Shown piece after piece: positions 6,232-6,994 of a DNA stretch of 6,994 bases (its first letter is position 1; each line of letters opens with the position of its first letter). Source of the stretch: Acidobacteriaceae bacterium (GTDB lineage: Bacteria > Acidobacteriota > Terriglobia > Terriglobales > Acidobacteriaceae). Made by a program: the position numbers and the translations under genes. The stretch is from contig JASIJX010000342.1 of assembly GCA_030049955.1 (NCBI GenBank), positions 1 through 6,994 of the forward strand, in the 5' to 3' direction. Below the pieces are notes generated by a model that was not told the DNA's origin, made no database searches, and saw only the letters and a list, made by a program, of their open reading frames with translations.

Positions 6232-6310
6232 GAGGGCCCTTTAAATTCCACTTTCAGAGTAACGAACTTCGCCGTTTCAACACAGGGCACCAAAGTTTGA
6301 CAGGTAGTAA

Positions 6311-6326
6311 CTGGAGAACTCTCCGG
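6311..6326. repeat. Short palindrome upstream of the PilZ operon
   Basis: CTGGAGA, two bases, then TCTCCGG: 7-bp inverted arms with one mismatch (a G-U pair in RNA), and a perfect GGAGA/TCTCC core. It lies 80 bp upstream of the PilZ start codon, a suitable place for an operator or a small leader hairpin. Confidence 0.35.
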
Positions 6327-6362
6327 AGGCTTGTTGGGATCCCCTACATTGACGCAACGCAA

Positions 6363-6410
6363 TCAGTCATCTCGACGCGAAGCAAGAAAGAGACGCATTG
6401 CGCAGACCAA
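6363..6410 (-). CDS. Possible 15-codon leader peptide with a strong Shine-Dalgarno
   Basis: On the minus strand AAGGAGG (complement of 6418-6424) is the best ribosome binding site in this stretch. Seven nt downstream a TTG opens a 15-codon frame ending in TGA at 6363-6365, encoding (M)VCAMRLFLASRRDD. The PilZ gene begins about 130 bp further on in the same direction, so this could be a translated leader. Against it: the TTG start, no known family, and the chance that AAGGAGG is coincidental. I do not recognise the peptide and do not propose a function. Confidence 0.2.
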   Translation of the reverse strand: MVCAMRLFLASRRDD

Positions 6411-6421
6411 TGACCTACCTC

Positions 6422-6461
6422 CTTCGACAGTTTAGACCCAACTTCGACAATCTAGAACCTA
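6422..6461. repeat. Imperfect 20-bp tandem repeat, two copies
   Basis: Copy 1 (6422-6441) and copy 2 (6442-6461) match at 16 of 20 positions, sharing CTTCGACA, TAGA and CC in register. There is no third copy on either side. A 20-bp period is close to two helical turns, so tandem operator sites on one DNA face are possible. The minus-strand AAGGAGG of the possible leader ORF begins at the edge of copy 1. Confidence 0.6.
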
Positions 6462-6865
6462 AATAGTTCAGCACCGCGGTCGAGTTTTGAGTACCGCCGC
6501 CCATAGATGGCCCCAAATCCCGTCGCGCCTATATTCATGTCTCCGCCACAAACGCGAAGCAGAAAAAGAGAAACAATCGAACCCAAAGTAATACAAAAGT
6601 AACCACCGGTACCTAAAGTCCAGTTTTCCTTTCGTACCCACGGAAAGCCTGAGATTTGGATTCCCCGGAGCATTACGGCGAAAATAAGACGAATTTGCGC
6701 GTCGTCGATGAATCGTTTCAGAACACTGAAATGCCTTGGACGGAAAATTGCATGAAAACTGTTACTTTTGTGGTAGAAAATCTGACCACTTTGGGGTACC
6801 CTGACCCTGCGTAGTTCCCTGCAGTTCAAATACGGCTGTTTCAGCCAAGGAGTGTCTATACCCAT
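6452..6865 (-). CDS. Doubtful hypothetical ORF, possible remnant of a membrane protein gene
   Basis: A minus-strand frame stays open from upstream of 6865 to a TAG at 6452-6454. Its C-terminal part looks more protein-like than most shadow frames. There is a basic stretch (RPRHFSVLKRFIDD), a hydrophobic segment (YFCITLGSIVSLFLL) fit for one membrane helix, and a Gly-rich then basic tail. The ATG at 6865 has no Shine-Dalgarno, and its 5' end is antisense to the signal-peptide gene starting at 6864, so a full-length gene here is unlikely. A later start or a decayed fragment is possible. I recognise no family. Confidence 0.2.
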   Translation of the reverse strand: MGIDTPWLKQPYLNCRELRRVRVPQSGQIFYHKSNSFHAIFRPRHFSVLKRFIDDAQIRLIFAVMLRGIQISGFPWVRKENWTLGTGGYFCITLGSIVSLFLLRVCGGDMNIGATGFGAIYGRRYSKLDRGAELFRF

Positions 6866-6994
6866 GGTTTCGCGTTCGATCCTTTTCCGCAGCATCATCC
6901 TCGGCCTTCTGATCACTCTCGGGTCCGTTTATTCCTCTGCCAGCACGGTCGCTTCGGCAGCGCCCGCGATCCATGCCCGGACGGCCGCCGTTGA
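6864..6994 (+). CDS. Exported protein of unknown function (N-terminus only)
   Basis: The first 43 codons are seen before the window ends. They encode a typical Sec signal peptide. MVSRSILFR gives a positive n-region, IILGLLITLGSVY a hydrophobic core, and a small-residue region follows with likely cleavage sites such as SSA (24-26) or ASA (31-33). The mature start is Ala-rich and gives no family clue. AAGGAG at 6847-6852 precedes the ATG by 11 nt, slightly long but usable; an in-frame GTG at 6852 overlaps that site and is rejected. Transcription diverges from the PilZ operon across the 630-bp gap. The codon pattern and G/C-rich third positions fit the rest of the genome. Whether it is an enzyme, a binding protein or an outer-membrane component cannot be told from this part. 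Confidence 0.65.
   Translation, partial: MVSRSILFRSIILGLLITLGSVYSSASTVASAAPAIHARTAAV

Larger units (their letters stand above)
6232..6863. other. Long, less GC-rich intergenic stretch between divergent genes
   Basis: About 630 bp separate the PilZ operon (leftward) from the exported-protein gene (rightward). By eye the DNA is richer in A and T than its neighbours, mainly over 6430-6790. It holds a palindrome (6311-6326), a possible leader ORF (6363-6410), a 20-bp tandem repeat (6422-6461) and a doubtful minus-strand ORF (6452-6865), each listed separately. Near the plus-strand gene, TGGTAGAAA (6771-6779) resembles an extended -10, and CTGACC is repeated directly at 6782-6787 and 6801-6806. 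TTGACA (6297-6302, plus) has no -10 partner. I find no convincing promoter and no tRNA or structured RNA. Confidence 0.6.

Noticed and set aside
6297..6302. Perfect TTGACA on the plus strand as a -35 element
   Set aside because: No -10-like hexamer is found 16-18 nt downstream, and the nearest plus-strand gene starts more than 500 bp away.

Overview
The window is GC-rich and gene-dense, and looks like the chromosome of a Gram-negative soil-type bacterium. The Tat-exported molybdenum hydroxylase, the exported YceI protein and the PilZ protein with a NarL-type regulator would suit an Acidobacteriota member. That placement rests on general gene style and codon usage, not on a marker gene.

Left half (1-3557, minus strand): a three-gene operon for a xanthine dehydrogenase/aldehyde oxidase-family enzyme, transcribed right to left. 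The order is the 2Fe-2S subunit with a Tat signal (3557-2904), the molybdopterin subunit (2901-370) and the FAD subunit (342 to beyond the left edge). The first two are 2 bp apart, the last two 27 bp. Only the small subunit carries an export signal, so the complex probably folds in the cytoplasm and is exported as a unit, as in periplasmic PaoABC-type enzymes. The substrate cannot be read from the sequence.

Divergent control region (3558-3981): a plausible sigma70-type promoter and an AT-rich palindrome precede the oxidoreductase operon. On the other strand a weak extended -10 precedes a two-gene unit, an exported YceI-family protein (3982-4557) and a MarR-family repressor (4577-5083). The MarR protein is a natural candidate regulator of both directions.

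Convergent to it (5096-6231, minus strand) is a PilZ-domain gene followed 5 bp later by a LuxR/NarL-type regulator. The PilZ protein keeps its c-di-GMP-binding motifs. The regulator's receiver domain has lost the phosphoacceptor Asp (now Glu), one residue of the acidic pair, and the conserved Lys. This pair is the most unusual finding here.

Right end (6232-6994): about 630 bp of less GC-rich, mostly non-coding DNA. It holds an imperfect 20-bp tandem repeat, a short palindrome, a possible 15-codon leader peptide with a strong Shine-Dalgarno, and a doubtful minus-strand ORF. The start of an exported protein (6864 onward, plus strand) runs off the right edge. No rRNA, tRNA, CRISPR array or insertion sequence was seen.
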